From contig JALSQB010000174.1 of assembly GCA_026985655.1 (NCBI GenBank), positions 1 through 18,504 on the forward strand: 18,504 nucleotides of DNA, written 5' to 3'. Below are positions 1-6,853 of the stretch, piece after piece. Positions within the stretch are counted from its first letter, which is position 1; each line of letters opens with the position of its first letter. The translations under genes were made by a program, and so were the position numbers. The stretch is from Campylobacteraceae bacterium. Lineage in GTDB: Bacteria > Campylobacterota > Campylobacteria > Campylobacterales > Sulfurovaceae. The notes below the pieces were generated by a model, which searched no databases, was not told the origin of the DNA, and was given only the letters and a program-made list of their open reading frames with translations.

Positions 1-548
1 TGATCAGGTCCAAAAGCACGGACAAGTTTATAGTTGGGTGTTTCGCCAAAGTCGGCTTGGGTTAGCTCTTGTAGGGTTGTTTTAAAATCTTTTGACAGCG
101 AGTTTAAATCAATGGTTTCATACGCATCTTCAATGAGCTTAATGGCAATTTTAGCCGTAACTTCCAAGCCAGATTCTAAATAAATCGCCCCAATGACTGC
201 TTCAAAAGCATTGGAAAGCAGTGAGGGTTTGCTACGTCCTTCATTATTCTCTTCAGCCAAAGAGATGAGTAAAGAATCCCCAAGGTTAAGGTTGAGTGCA
301 AGTTTGGTAAAGCCTTTTTCATTGACCAATGAGGCACGAATTTTGGAGAGAAGTCCCTCATCTTCTTTTGGGAATTTAGTGAAAAGGTATTCGCCTACAA
401 TTAAGTCAAGTACAGCATCACCTAAGAACTCAAGTCGCTCATTGTTATAAGGTTTTTTATAACTTTTGTGCGTAAGTGCTTCGGTGATGAGGTTATCTCT
501 TTTAAATTTATAGTTTAAAGCCTTTTCGAGTGCTTTAATTTGTTTCAT
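1..548 (-). CDS. rnc: Ribonuclease III, N-terminal 182 residues (cut by window edge)
   Basis: RNase III cuts double-stranded RNA and matures rRNA precursors and some mRNAs in the cytoplasm. Reading the minus strand from the ATG at 548 gives an open frame of 182 residues that leaves the window at base 1 without a stop; the family is usually about 220-240 residues, so roughly 40-50 are missing. The family signature NERLEFLGDAVLDL lies at residues 36-49, with metal-binding E40 and D44. The second metal-binding segment, NAFEAVIGAIYLE, is at 113-125, with catalytic E116; the position that is Asp in E. coli is Asn113 here. A double-stranded-RNA-binding domain begins near residue 154 (DFKTTLQELTQ, later NYKLVRAFGPD). 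A ribosome site AAGGA (559-563) sits 10 bases before the start. It has its own extended -10 promoter, so it is probably not co-transcribed with the TPR gene upstream. I recall rnhA beside rnc in Campylobacter; no rnhA is seen here. Confidence 0.97.
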   Translation of the reverse strand, partial: MKQIKALEKALNYKFKRDNLITEALTHKSYKKPYNNERLEFLGDAVLDLIVGEYLFTKFPKEDEGLLSKIRASLVNEKGFTKLALNLNLGDSLLISLAEENNEGRSKPSLLSNAFEAVIGAIYLESGLEVTAKIAIKLIEDAYETIDLNSLSKDFKTTLQELTQADFGETPNYKLVRAFGPD

Positions 549-592
549 GGTATTTTATTCCTTATTATTTTTAAGTACTTTTTGCTTTTGTA

Positions 593-601
593 ATCATAGC
601 A
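593..601 (-). promoter_or_regulatory. Extended -10 promoter of rnc
   Basis: Minus strand reads TGCTATGAT (601 down to 593), an extended -10 with TGn, 45 bases before the rnc ATG. No -35 hexamer is obvious. The expected start of transcription is near 586, giving a leader of about 38 bases that contains the AAGGA ribosome site. Confidence 0.5.
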
Positions 602-637
602 AAATTGAGGTTTAATGAGGGTGAGTACAGAGAAGTG

Positions 638-1687
638 TTAAAGTAAAGAGTACCCTTTATTGAGATGTTTTTCTACCAAACTCTCTTTAACTTGAATGGA
701 ATCAATGGCATAACAGTTAGGACAGCGTTCAAAGCTGATGGGAAAATGATTTTTACACTTTTTACAAACATAACTAAAACATAAATCAACCTGTTCGTTA
801 CCACTTTGTTTGGCTGATACCATGGTGTCTATGGTAAAAATATTACTTTTAAATGTTAAATCGTTTGGTTCTATGTAGCCTTTGGCTAGGTAGATGCTTG
901 ATAGTATTTGACTCTTTGAGATGATTTCTAAGTTTAGTTTTGAAGCAGGTAAAAACCATAAAATATCAAGGATTGAGGCTATTTTATCTGTTTCAATGCT
1001 TTGCCATGCAACTTCTAAATCTAAAGAGAAGAGGGCTTTAATGATGCGTCGATAAGGGTAATCTTGTTCTGCTAGGAAGGCTTGTAACTTGGCTACTTTT
1101 TCTGATTTGGAGCGTTTTTTATTGTCTAAGAGTGCTGAGAGTTTAAAATGTGCTTCTAAACTTTTTGTATCTTCTTCGAGTATTGCTAAGGGTTGTAGGG
1201 TTGCTAGTGCTTGGTCAAATTCATGTAAAAGTTCAAGCACAATGCCCAAGTATCTTAAGGCTTTTTTATTGCGAGGATGTTTTTGTAAAATTTCTAAAAA
1301 TATAAGTTTAGCACGTTTTAAAAATCCAGCTTTTAGGTAGGTTTCCCCTAGCTCTTCTAGGAGTGGCTCTTTTTTATAAAAATTAGAAATATTGTCTATG
1401 AGGTAGAGGTTTAGGTTAATTGATTTTTGGTATTCACCTTGATTTTTAAAGGCAATGCTTAAAAGGGTGAGTGGCTTAATAAATGCCTCTTCAAAGGGGA
1501 GTTCTTCAATTTTGAGTAGGGTTCTGTCTTTTTTAAAACCACCTAAAAATTTTTGTAATGAATTCCTTTGGTTTTTCTCTTTATAGTTGCCCAAAATAAG
1601 GGAACTAATTGAGACAATTAGCACCAAAACAATGATGATTAAGATAGAAAATAATGGGTCATCATAGGCGGGTAAAATAGTGTCCAA
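638..1687 (-). CDS. Membrane-anchored TPR protein with C-terminal zinc ribbon, LapB/YciM-like
   Basis: The protein has 349 residues if started at the TTG at 1687. It opens with a single membrane helix at about residues 12-35 (LFSILIIIVLVLIVSISS), continues with helical tetratricopeptide-type repeats over about 50-230 (for example TYLKAGFLKRAKLIFLEI and ALRYLGIVLELLHEFDQAL), and ends with a four-cysteine knuckle, C308-x2-C311 and C322-x2-C325. This order is the same as in LapB/YciM, the E. coli adaptor that brings LpxC to FtsH and limits lipopolysaccharide synthesis. The spacing between the cysteine pairs and overall identity are not close enough to be sure of orthology. The open frame extends upstream to 1816, but that would overlap dnaG and its promoter. 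The TTG is preferred because of a strong GGAAGG ribosome site six bases before it and a TATAAT at 1726-1721. In Campylobacter jejuni I recall a TPR-type gene at this position next to dnaG. Family architecture is seen; the LpxC role is inference. Confidence 0.8.
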   Translation of the reverse strand: MDTILPAYDDPLFSILIIIVLVLIVSISSLILGNYKEKNQRNSLQKFLGGFKKDRTLLKIEELPFEEAFIKPLTLLSIAFKNQGEYQKSINLNLYLIDNISNFYKKEPLLEELGETYLKAGFLKRAKLIFLEILQKHPRNKKALRYLGIVLELLHEFDQALATLQPLAILEEDTKSLEAHFKLSALLDNKKRSKSEKVAKLQAFLAEQDYPYRRIIKALFSLDLEVAWQSIETDKIASILDILWFLPASKLNLEIISKSQILSSIYLAKGYIEPNDLTFKSNIFTIDTMVSAKQSGNEQVDLCFSYVCKKCKNHFPISFERCPNCYAIDSIQVKESLVEKHLNKGYSLL

Positions 1688-1693
1688 AAATTG

Positions 1694-1699
1694 CCTTCC
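1694..1699 (-). promoter_or_regulatory. Ribosome binding site that sets a TTG start
   Basis: GGAAGG on the minus strand (1699-1694) is six bases before TTG 1687-1685. No ATG in the frame has a comparable site. The only nearby in-frame ATG (1753-1751) lies upstream of the likely promoter and overlaps the dnaG start codon in the other direction. Confidence 0.65.
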
Positions 1700-1720
1700 A
1701 TTAGGTGTTTGTTTTTTCTT

Positions 1721-1726
1721 ATTATA
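1721..1726 (-). promoter_or_regulatory. -10 box of the LapB-like gene
   Basis: TATAAT on the minus strand (1726-1721) predicts a transcript start near 1714 and a leader of about 27 bases ending at the GGAAGG/TTG start. It lies only 13 bases from the oppositely directed -10 of dnaG, so the two polymerase sites must overlap. Confidence 0.5.
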
Positions 1727-1739
1727 GTAACATATTGGA

Positions 1740-1745
1740 TATAAT
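1740..1745 (+). promoter_or_regulatory. -10 box of dnaG, possibly giving a leaderless mRNA
   Basis: TATAAT is followed by six bases (ACGAGC) and then the dnaG ATG at 1752, so transcription would be expected to begin at or next to the start codon. A T-rich stretch lies 20-30 bases upstream and there is no good -35. No clear Shine-Dalgarno precedes the ATG. Confidence 0.45.
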
Positions 1746-1751
1746 ACGAGC

Positions 1752-3398
1752 ATGATAGATAACGCATCAATTGAACAACTCAAAAATAACATGGACATTG
1801 TTGATATTATCTCCAACTACATTGAGGTTAAAAAAGCAGGGGCAAATTTTAAGGCAAATTGTCCTTTTCATGGAGAGAAGACACCCAGTTTTGTCATTAG
1901 TCCTGCGAAGCAGATTTATCACTGTTTTGGGTGTGGCGTCGGTGGTGACGCAATTAAATTTGTGCAAGAGTATGAAAAACTAAACTACCCAGAAGCTTTA
2001 GAAAAAATAGCCTCTATGCTTAATTTTTCGTTAGCCTACACCCAAGGAACATCGGACAACAATGACGCAAGACGTGTTTTAGAACAGGTACAAAATTGGT
2101 ATGCTAAAAACTTAGATAGCCACAGTATCTCTTTGGCGTATCTGCGTAAGCGAGGGATTACCCAACAATCCATTGAGACCTTTGGCATTGGGTATGTGGG
2201 GGCTTCACATACGCTTATGAATTTTTTATCTCAAAATATGCTAAGCCTTCCTACTGCCCAAGAAGCAGGGGTCGTGGCACAGCGTGATGGGGGTGGGTTT
2301 TATGCCCGTTTGACGGAGCGTATTACTTTTCCTATCTATTCTGCTTCAGGGGCGATTGTAGGGTTTGGGGGGCGAACGATTACCAATCACCCTGCCAAAT
2401 ACATTAACTCACCTCAAACCAAAATGTTTAACAAGTCACGGCTTCTTTATGGGTACGCTAAAGCCAAAGAGAGCATCTATAAAAATAAAAAGCTCATTGT
2501 TTGTGAGGGTTATTTAGATGTGATTATGTTTCATCAAGCAGGGTTTTGTGAAGCTGTTGCTACTTTGGGAACAGCACTAACCCAAGAGCATCTGCCTCTT
2601 TTACGCAAAGGTGAACCACACATTATCTTGGCTTACGATGGTGACAAAGCAGGAGTGGCTGCTGCACTTAAAGCTGCTACGATGCTTACAGGTTCTGGTT
2701 TTGATGGTTCGGTTGTACTTTTCCCTGATGGACAAGACCCAGCTGACATGATAGCTGTGGGGCAGGTGCAAGAGGTGGCGAATTTGTTACGCAATGGTCA
2801 AGCACTCATTCCTTTTGTCATTGAGATGATGGGGAAGGCTTATGATTTAAACAATCCACGTCAAAAAGAGTTGGCATTTGCTGAAGTAAAAAGCTATTTA
2901 GATGGCTTAAGTCCGATTATTCGTGAAGCCTATGTGAGCCATGCCTCAACGGTTTTGGGGGTAAATATTGCACTCTTTGGGCAAAATGTCAAAGTTGAAA
3001 ACACGCCATCACGTTTTGATGCTAGCAAAGATAATATGGGGCTACTCAATATTATTAAGACGCTCATGGAGAAGCGAGAACTCATTGATGAGGTGGTGAA
3101 TTTCATTGAACCCTCTATGTTTGGAAAGTATGATGCTCTCTTTACGGCTGTTATTCAAAATGAAGATAATCCAACGATGAGAAGCCTTTTACTTGATGAT
3201 ACGGTAAAAGTTTTGAGCAAAGAGCAACTTATTCGTGAGTTATGCTCTTTTTTATATATTTTTTATGAGCAAAAAGTCAAAAGAATACCTTTAGATAACT
3301 CTCTTACACTCCTCAAAAAAACGTTTTTATTGCGTAAGTTAAGAGGGGATATATTGCCACGACTTAAACGTGGCGAATTGGTGACGTATGGATTTTAA
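1752..3398 (+). CDS. dnaG: DNA primase DnaG
   Basis: DnaG makes the short RNA primers used at the replication fork, working with DnaB helicase in the cytoplasm. The 548-residue product has the usual three parts. The N-terminal CHC2 zinc finger has ligands C37, H40, C58 and C61 (CPFHGEKTPSF ... YHCFGCGVGGD). The catalytic core begins after about residue 100 and includes PIYSASGAIVGFGGRT. The Toprim metal site is E252 (VCEGYLDVIMF) with D296 and D298 (LAYDGDKAG). The C-terminal part from about 420 is the poorly conserved helicase-interaction region. The length is a little short of the 580-600 of E. coli but normal for this phylum. The start MIDNASIEQLKNN is the expected family N-terminus, which supports ATG 1752 despite the lack of a ribosome site. 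It converges on the next gene with a 3-base gap. Confidence 0.98.
   Translation: MIDNASIEQLKNNMDIVDIISNYIEVKKAGANFKANCPFHGEKTPSFVISPAKQIYHCFGCGVGGDAIKFVQEYEKLNYPEALEKIASMLNFSLAYTQGTSDNNDARRVLEQVQNWYAKNLDSHSISLAYLRKRGITQQSIETFGIGYVGASHTLMNFLSQNMLSLPTAQEAGVVAQRDGGGFYARLTERITFPIYSASGAIVGFGGRTITNHPAKYINSPQTKMFNKSRLLYGYAKAKESIYKNKKLIVCEGYLDVIMFHQAGFCEAVATLGTALTQEHLPLLRKGEPHIILAYDGDKAGVAAALKAATMLTGSGFDGSVVLFPDGQDPADMIAVGQVQEVANLLRNGQALIPFVIEMMGKAYDLNNPRQKELAFAEVKSYLDGLSPIIREAYVSHASTVLGVNIALFGQNVKVENTPSRFDASKDNMGLLNIIKTLMEKRELIDEVVNFIEPSMFGKYDALFTAVIQNEDNPTMRSLLLDDTVKVLSKEQLIRELCSFLYIFYEQKVKRIPLDNSLTLLKKTFLLRKLRGDILPRLKRGELVTYGF
3356..3374. other. Small GC-rich hairpin at the dnaG 3' end
   Basis: GCCACG (3356-3361) and CGTGGC (3369-3374) form a perfect 6-base stem around a 7-base AT loop. 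It lies inside the last codons of dnaG and about 30 bases beyond the stop of the converging gene. It is the only stem near this junction, so it may help end transcription, but no T-run follows on either strand. Confidence 0.3.
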
Positions 3399-3401
3399 AT
3401 T

Positions 3402-4622
3402 TTATGCTTTAAGAATTGTTTCGAGTTTAACTTTTGCGATATAGCGAATGTTAAATTCAGCATATCCCTCTGCAACAAGCTTGTTGTAGAGGTTGGTGAG
3501 TACCCCACTTTTGCCTTTTAATGTACCCACTTGTTTAAGCACTTGTCTGCGTGAAATTAAAGCTTCTCCCACTTTTATTTCTCCATGACTCCATAGTGCA
3601 TAGAGGAGTTCTTGTTCTGTGGCATCATAGCTTATGCTAGGGGTGCTTTTAACATCTTCTTCTTTAAGATGCTCTCTTTTTTTGCGACTTTTTTTGGCAT
3701 TTGAACGTGCTACTTTGGATTTACTTTGAGTAATTTTAACCATCTGTTTTTGATGCACCTCTTTTTGGTATGTTTGTAGGGCTTTAATTCTCTCTTGACT
3801 CTGTCGGGCTTGTTGAAATCCCAATGCTTTGTAGGTATTGCTTTCAAGTTCATCAAGTCTATCCATAACATTAAAGAACTCTTTGACATTGGAAGAGACA
3901 TTATCGACCACAATGATTTTACTTAAAATACTAAAAAGTGCCATAATCTCCACCATAATAAAAATAACCAAAATAGCAGAAGCTGTTGTTTGGGCTGTGG
4001 CTTTGGACTCTTTGAGTAAAAGGTTCGTGTTGTTCATGTTGTTTTTAGCCGATAGGGTTTGCAAGGTAGCAATGAGATTGTTGTTACTTTTAACCGAATT
4101 AGAGGAGAAAACATCATCTTCTCCTGAGCCGTTATTTAGGGCTTTAGCCAATTCAGAATTGGTGGCTAAAATGGAATTTATTTGACTATTTTGTACCTTT
4201 TGTAAATCTCTTTGGTAGTTAATCTCTGCTCTTAAGTCATCGGTAACTAAGTTTTTTTGAAAGGTTTGAATGCTTTTGTAGTGGGTGTAGAAACTCACCA
4301 TAATTAAGCCTATGGCAACAATGCTAATGAGGCTTTTACTCACAAAGTTCATGCTTGAAAACATTCCTTTAATGGAGAGATGTTTAAATGTTTCAAGTGC
4401 TACTGCTAAAACAATGACAATGAGTATGGTACTAGGAACGCCCAAGGATTTGTTAAAGTCTTGGTAAAATGAAAAAGCAGATGCCATCGCTGAGAGTATG
4501 GCAAAGACTATCCACCCTTTTCCAAAACCAATGGAGACATCATTGATGCTAGATGCTCCTTTAATGTGAGAGTATTGTTGGTTGAGTGATTCTCGTGCTT
4601 TAAAATTAGAAGTTTGTAGCAT
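3402..4622 (-). CDS. Four-helix membrane protein with C-terminal winged-helix-like domain, unknown function
   Basis: I do not recognise this 406-residue protein. Four hydrophobic segments lie at about residues 36-53, 62-80, 97-114 and 213-235. Between the third and fourth is a polar, Asn/Gln-rich, probably coiled-coil stretch of about 100 residues. After the fourth helix come more heptad-like helix (about 245-300), a very basic linker (about 300-320, with KKSRKKREHLK), and a compact C-terminal domain at about 334-403 (ELLYALWSHGEIKVGEALIS, then SRRQVLKQ and NLYNKLVAEGYAEF). This last part looks like a winged helix-turn-helix with a recognition helix near RRQVLKQ. The four-helix plus coiled-coil layout recalls DUF4407-type membrane proteins, but that is only a resemblance. 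With an even helix count and the basic linker inside, the winged helix would face the cytoplasm. The gene stands alone, with a strong AAGGAG ribosome site six bases before ATG 4622 and its own promoter. Confidence 0.75.
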   Translation of the reverse strand: MLQTSNFKARESLNQQYSHIKGASSINDVSIGFGKGWIVFAILSAMASAFSFYQDFNKSLGVPSTILIVIVLAVALETFKHLSIKGMFSSMNFVSKSLISIVAIGLIMVSFYTHYKSIQTFQKNLVTDDLRAEINYQRDLQKVQNSQINSILATNSELAKALNNGSGEDDVFSSNSVKSNNNLIATLQTLSAKNNMNNTNLLLKESKATAQTTASAILVIFIMVEIMALFSILSKIIVVDNVSSNVKEFFNVMDRLDELESNTYKALGFQQARQSQERIKALQTYQKEVHQKQMVKITQSKSKVARSNAKKSRKKREHLKEEDVKSTPSISYDATEQELLYALWSHGEIKVGEALISRRQVLKQVGTLKGKSGVLTNLYNKLVAEGYAEFNIRYIAKVKLETILKA

Positions 4623-4657
4623 AATATCTCCTTGATAAAATTCTTTTTTATCTTAGA

Positions 4658-4663
4658 ATTATA
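4658..4663 (-). promoter_or_regulatory. -10 box of the membrane/winged-helix gene
   Basis: TATAAT on the minus strand (4663-4658) lies 35 bases before ATG 4622, with AAGGAG (4633-4628) in the predicted leader. The rest of the 171-base gap up to 4793 is almost pure A+T. It holds a 12-base palindrome, AAGTTTAAACTT (4770-4781), just beyond the pgeF stop, and otherwise nothing I can interpret. Confidence 0.45.
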
Positions 4664-4793
4664 CTACAAAATGTTCTATTTTAATTTAAAAAATAACAAA
4701 ATGACATATTTTTATTTATAATAATTCAATATGAAATTTTAATAAAATAATATTTTCAAAATGATTTTAAAGTTTAAACTTATTTTTGAGTGT

Positions 4794-5546
4794 TTATTTT
4801 AATCCTATCATTGACATAAAGCGACCCGAACAGCCTTGCTCTTTTCGGTAAGAGAAGTAGTGTTCAACCTCACAAGCTGTACAGACATTAGACATCTCAA
4901 TATTTGCCTCTTGAACCCCTGCATCTAAAAGTTGCATTTTATTGATATGGGGTAAATCTAGCATATATTTATCCTCTTTTTTATCATAAGCATTAGTGAT
5001 TTCATTAAAATGTTGTGCCACATTCCAATCGACTTCATAACAACACTTCCCAATACTTGGGGCGATGCCTACTAAGAGGTCTTGGGGCTTGCTATTGAAA
5101 ACTTCTTGCATTTTTTTGACTGTTTGAAAAAGGATTTTTTGCTCTGTACCTCGCCACCCTGCATGGACAGCTGAAACAACATTTTGTGTGGGGTCAAAGA
5201 GTAAAATCGGCACACAATCGGCTGTTAAAATGGTGAGCATAATCTCTTTTTGATTGGTAATTAAGGCATCACAATTTTCAATGGCACTCTCTAAACTCTC
5301 CCAACCTAAGGCTTGGGCTTTGCTAACAATGTGAATGTTTGCTGAATGGGTTTGATTGGCAACGACAAATTGCATATTTGGAAATTTTTGCTGAAGTTTG
5401 GCTCTATTTTGTAAAATTGCGTGTGGGTTCTCTTGAGTATGGAGTGCTAAAGAGAAGGCGTAATTTTTACTATTATCTTTTTGTGTCACCAAATGGTGAC
5501 ACATTTTCTTTTTTGCTAAGTGTTCAAAAGTATAGAAATTTTGCAT
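4794..5546 (-). CDS. pgeF: PgeF/YfiH family protein (peptidoglycan editing factor, LACC1-like)
   Basis: Members of this family are cytoplasmic enzymes. In E. coli, PgeF keeps L-serine out of the peptidoglycan stem peptide, and the human relative LACC1 (FAMIN) and bacterial YlmD act on purine nucleosides. The 250-residue product carries the family's conserved metal-type triad H67 (ANQTHSAN), C111 (LTADCVPILLFDP) and H128 (VSAVHAGWRGT). It also has GIAPSIGKCCYEV at 160-172 and the C-terminal CSGRFMSMIGL. Start ATG 5546 lies six bases after the malic-enzyme stop, so the two are translationally linked, with GAGGG inside the end of the upstream gene as a poor ribosome site. A second possible start, Met15, falls at the foot of a 9-base-pair hairpin. 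Family assignment is firm; which chemistry it performs in this organism cannot be told from sequence. Confidence 0.93.
   Translation of the reverse strand: MQNFYTFEHLAKKKMCHHLVTQKDNSKNYAFSLALHTQENPHAILQNRAKLQQKFPNMQFVVANQTHSANIHIVSKAQALGWESLESAIENCDALITNQKEIMLTILTADCVPILLFDPTQNVVSAVHAGWRGTEQKILFQTVKKMQEVFNSKPQDLLVGIAPSIGKCCYEVDWNVAQHFNEITNAYDKKEDKYMLDLPHINKMQLLDAGVQEANIEMSNVCTACEVEHYFSYRKEQGCSGRFMSMIGLK
5482..5514 (+). terminator. Terminator-like hairpin with T-run, antisense inside pgeF
   Basis: TGTGTCACC (5482-5490) and GGTGACACA (5495-5503) pair perfectly over nine bases with the 4-base loop AAAT. On the plus strand the stem is followed directly by TTTTCTTTTTT (5504-5514), the form of an intrinsic terminator. 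No plus-strand gene lies upstream; the hairpin sits in codons about 15-22 of pgeF, which is read from the other strand. Confidence 0.45.
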
Positions 5547-5552
5547 AATGCT

Positions 5553-6842
5553 TTAGCCCTCTTTGACAGAAGAACTTTCATCTTGATTGACATAAATCAT
5601 CTTTCGGAGTTTCTCTTTGTAGCTCTCAATATTGCACTCTTTTAAGTCCGTCACCCCATCTTCAAAGGCAGCGTGAGCAACAGCTGAAGCGACCCAAACC
5701 AACGCCTCTTTTGAAAAAGGTGTTGGGATAATGTGTCGTTTACCAAAAGCTAAATCGGGGTCATTGTAGATGGCTTTAACATAATAAGGCACAGGCTCTT
5801 TGGCTAAGTCGGCTAAGGCTTTGGCTGCTGCCATTTTCATGTTTTCAGTAATCTTTTTAGCCCCTGAATCTAATGCCCCTCTAAAGATAAATGGAAATCC
5901 TAAGACATTGTTCACTTGGTTTGGAAAATCTGAACGTCCTGTCCCAATAATAATATCGGGTCGAACTTTTTCAACTCTATCAGGGGTAATTTCAGGAATA
6001 GGGTTGGCACACGCAAAGATGATGGCATCTTTTGCCATGGTTTTAACCATCTCAGGGGTGACGGTATTTCCTTTGGAGAGTCCTAACATCATGTCTGCCC
6101 CATTAAGAGCATCGCTTAGGGTTCGGTCATCTGTCTCTATGGCAAAGGCTTGTTTGTACTTGTTTAAGTCCTCTCTTTTGTTATGAATAACTCCTTTTGA
6201 ATCTAACATAACAATATTTTTTGCTCCTAAGTTACGGTACATCGTGGCACTGGCAATCCCTGCTGCACCTGCTCCAATGACAACAATTTTTGCCTCTTCA
6301 ATTTTTTTGTTGGCTAATTCTAAGGCATTGATAAGCCCTGCTGAGGTGATGATGGCAGTTCCATGTTGGTCATCATGCATCACAGGAATGTCAAGACGTG
6401 CTTGCAATTTTCGCTCAATCTCAAAACACTCTGGGGCTTTAATGTCTTCAAGGTTAATCCCACCATAAGTATCTGAAATAGCAACACAGGTCTCAACAAT
6501 GGCATCAACATCATGAATGTTTAAAATCACATCAACGGCATCAACATTGGCAAAAGATTTAAACAAAACGGCTTTGCCCTCCATTACAGGTTTCCCTGCC
6601 AATCCTCCAATATCGCCCAAACCAAGTACAGCTGTTCCATTGGAGATAACAGCAACAGTGTTACCTTTGTTGGTGTATTTGTAAGCCAGAGAGGGGTCTT
6701 TTTCTATCTCTAAACAAGGGTAAGCAACCCCTGGGGTGTATGCCATAGAGAGTTCTACTTGTGTCTTACAGGGTTTGGTGATTTCAGTAGCCGTTTTACC
6801 ATGAAAATGGTACTCTAAGCATTCATTTTTAAATTTATCCAT
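5553..6842 (-). CDS. NAD(P)-dependent malic enzyme, short single-domain form
   Basis: It converts L-malate to pyruvate and CO2 while reducing NAD+ or NADP+, linking the citric acid cycle to pyruvate in the cytoplasm. The 429 residues cover the catalytic part of MaeB-type enzymes only; the phosphotransacetylase-like C-terminal half of E. coli MaeB (about 759 residues in all) is absent, as in many bacteria. Visible motifs are catalytic Y35 (SMAYTPGVA), K90 (PVMEGKAVLF), metal ligands E132/D133 (INLEDIKAPECFEIE) and D157/D158 (MHDDQHGTAI), and a Rossmann loop G190-A-G-A-A-G195. The cofactor preference is not clear from the loop. AAGGA lies eight bases before ATG 6842, in an 11-base gap after the phosphoesterase gene, so it is probably read from the promoter near 8225. 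Confidence 0.95.
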   Translation of the reverse strand: MDKFKNECLEYHFHGKTATEITKPCKTQVELSMAYTPGVAYPCLEIEKDPSLAYKYTNKGNTVAVISNGTAVLGLGDIGGLAGKPVMEGKAVLFKSFANVDAVDVILNIHDVDAIVETCVAISDTYGGINLEDIKAPECFEIERKLQARLDIPVMHDDQHGTAIITSAGLINALELANKKIEEAKIVVIGAGAAGIASATMYRNLGAKNIVMLDSKGVIHNKREDLNKYKQAFAIETDDRTLSDALNGADMMLGLSKGNTVTPEMVKTMAKDAIIFACANPIPEITPDRVEKVRPDIIIGTGRSDFPNQVNNVLGFPFIFRGALDSGAKKITENMKMAAAKALADLAKEPVPYYVKAIYNDPDLAFGKRHIIPTPFSKEALVWVASAVAHAAFEDGVTDLKECNIESYKEKLRKMIYVNQDESSSVKEG

Positions 6843-6853
6843 TAAAGTGTTCC

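Noticed and set aside
1688..1816. Longer N-terminus of the LapB-like protein, extending the frame to 1816
   Set aside because: It would overlap the dnaG coding region and lie upstream of a good TATAAT box. The added residues are not needed for the membrane helix, and TTG 1687 has a strong ribosome site.
3838..4185. 115-codon plus-strand open frame opposite the membrane/winged-helix gene
   Set aside because: It is low-complexity and Leu/Ser-rich because it mirrors membrane helices and polar loops on the other strand; no promoter or ribosome site was seen.
4623..4793. Very AT-rich gap as a possible origin or small RNA locus
   Set aside because: Apart from a promoter and a 12-base palindrome there are no repeated boxes, stems with T-runs or other structure to support either idea.
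5800..6186. 128-codon plus-strand open frame opposite the malic enzyme
   Set aside because: It is a shadow of a firmly identified gene, with no ribosome site or recognisable protein features.
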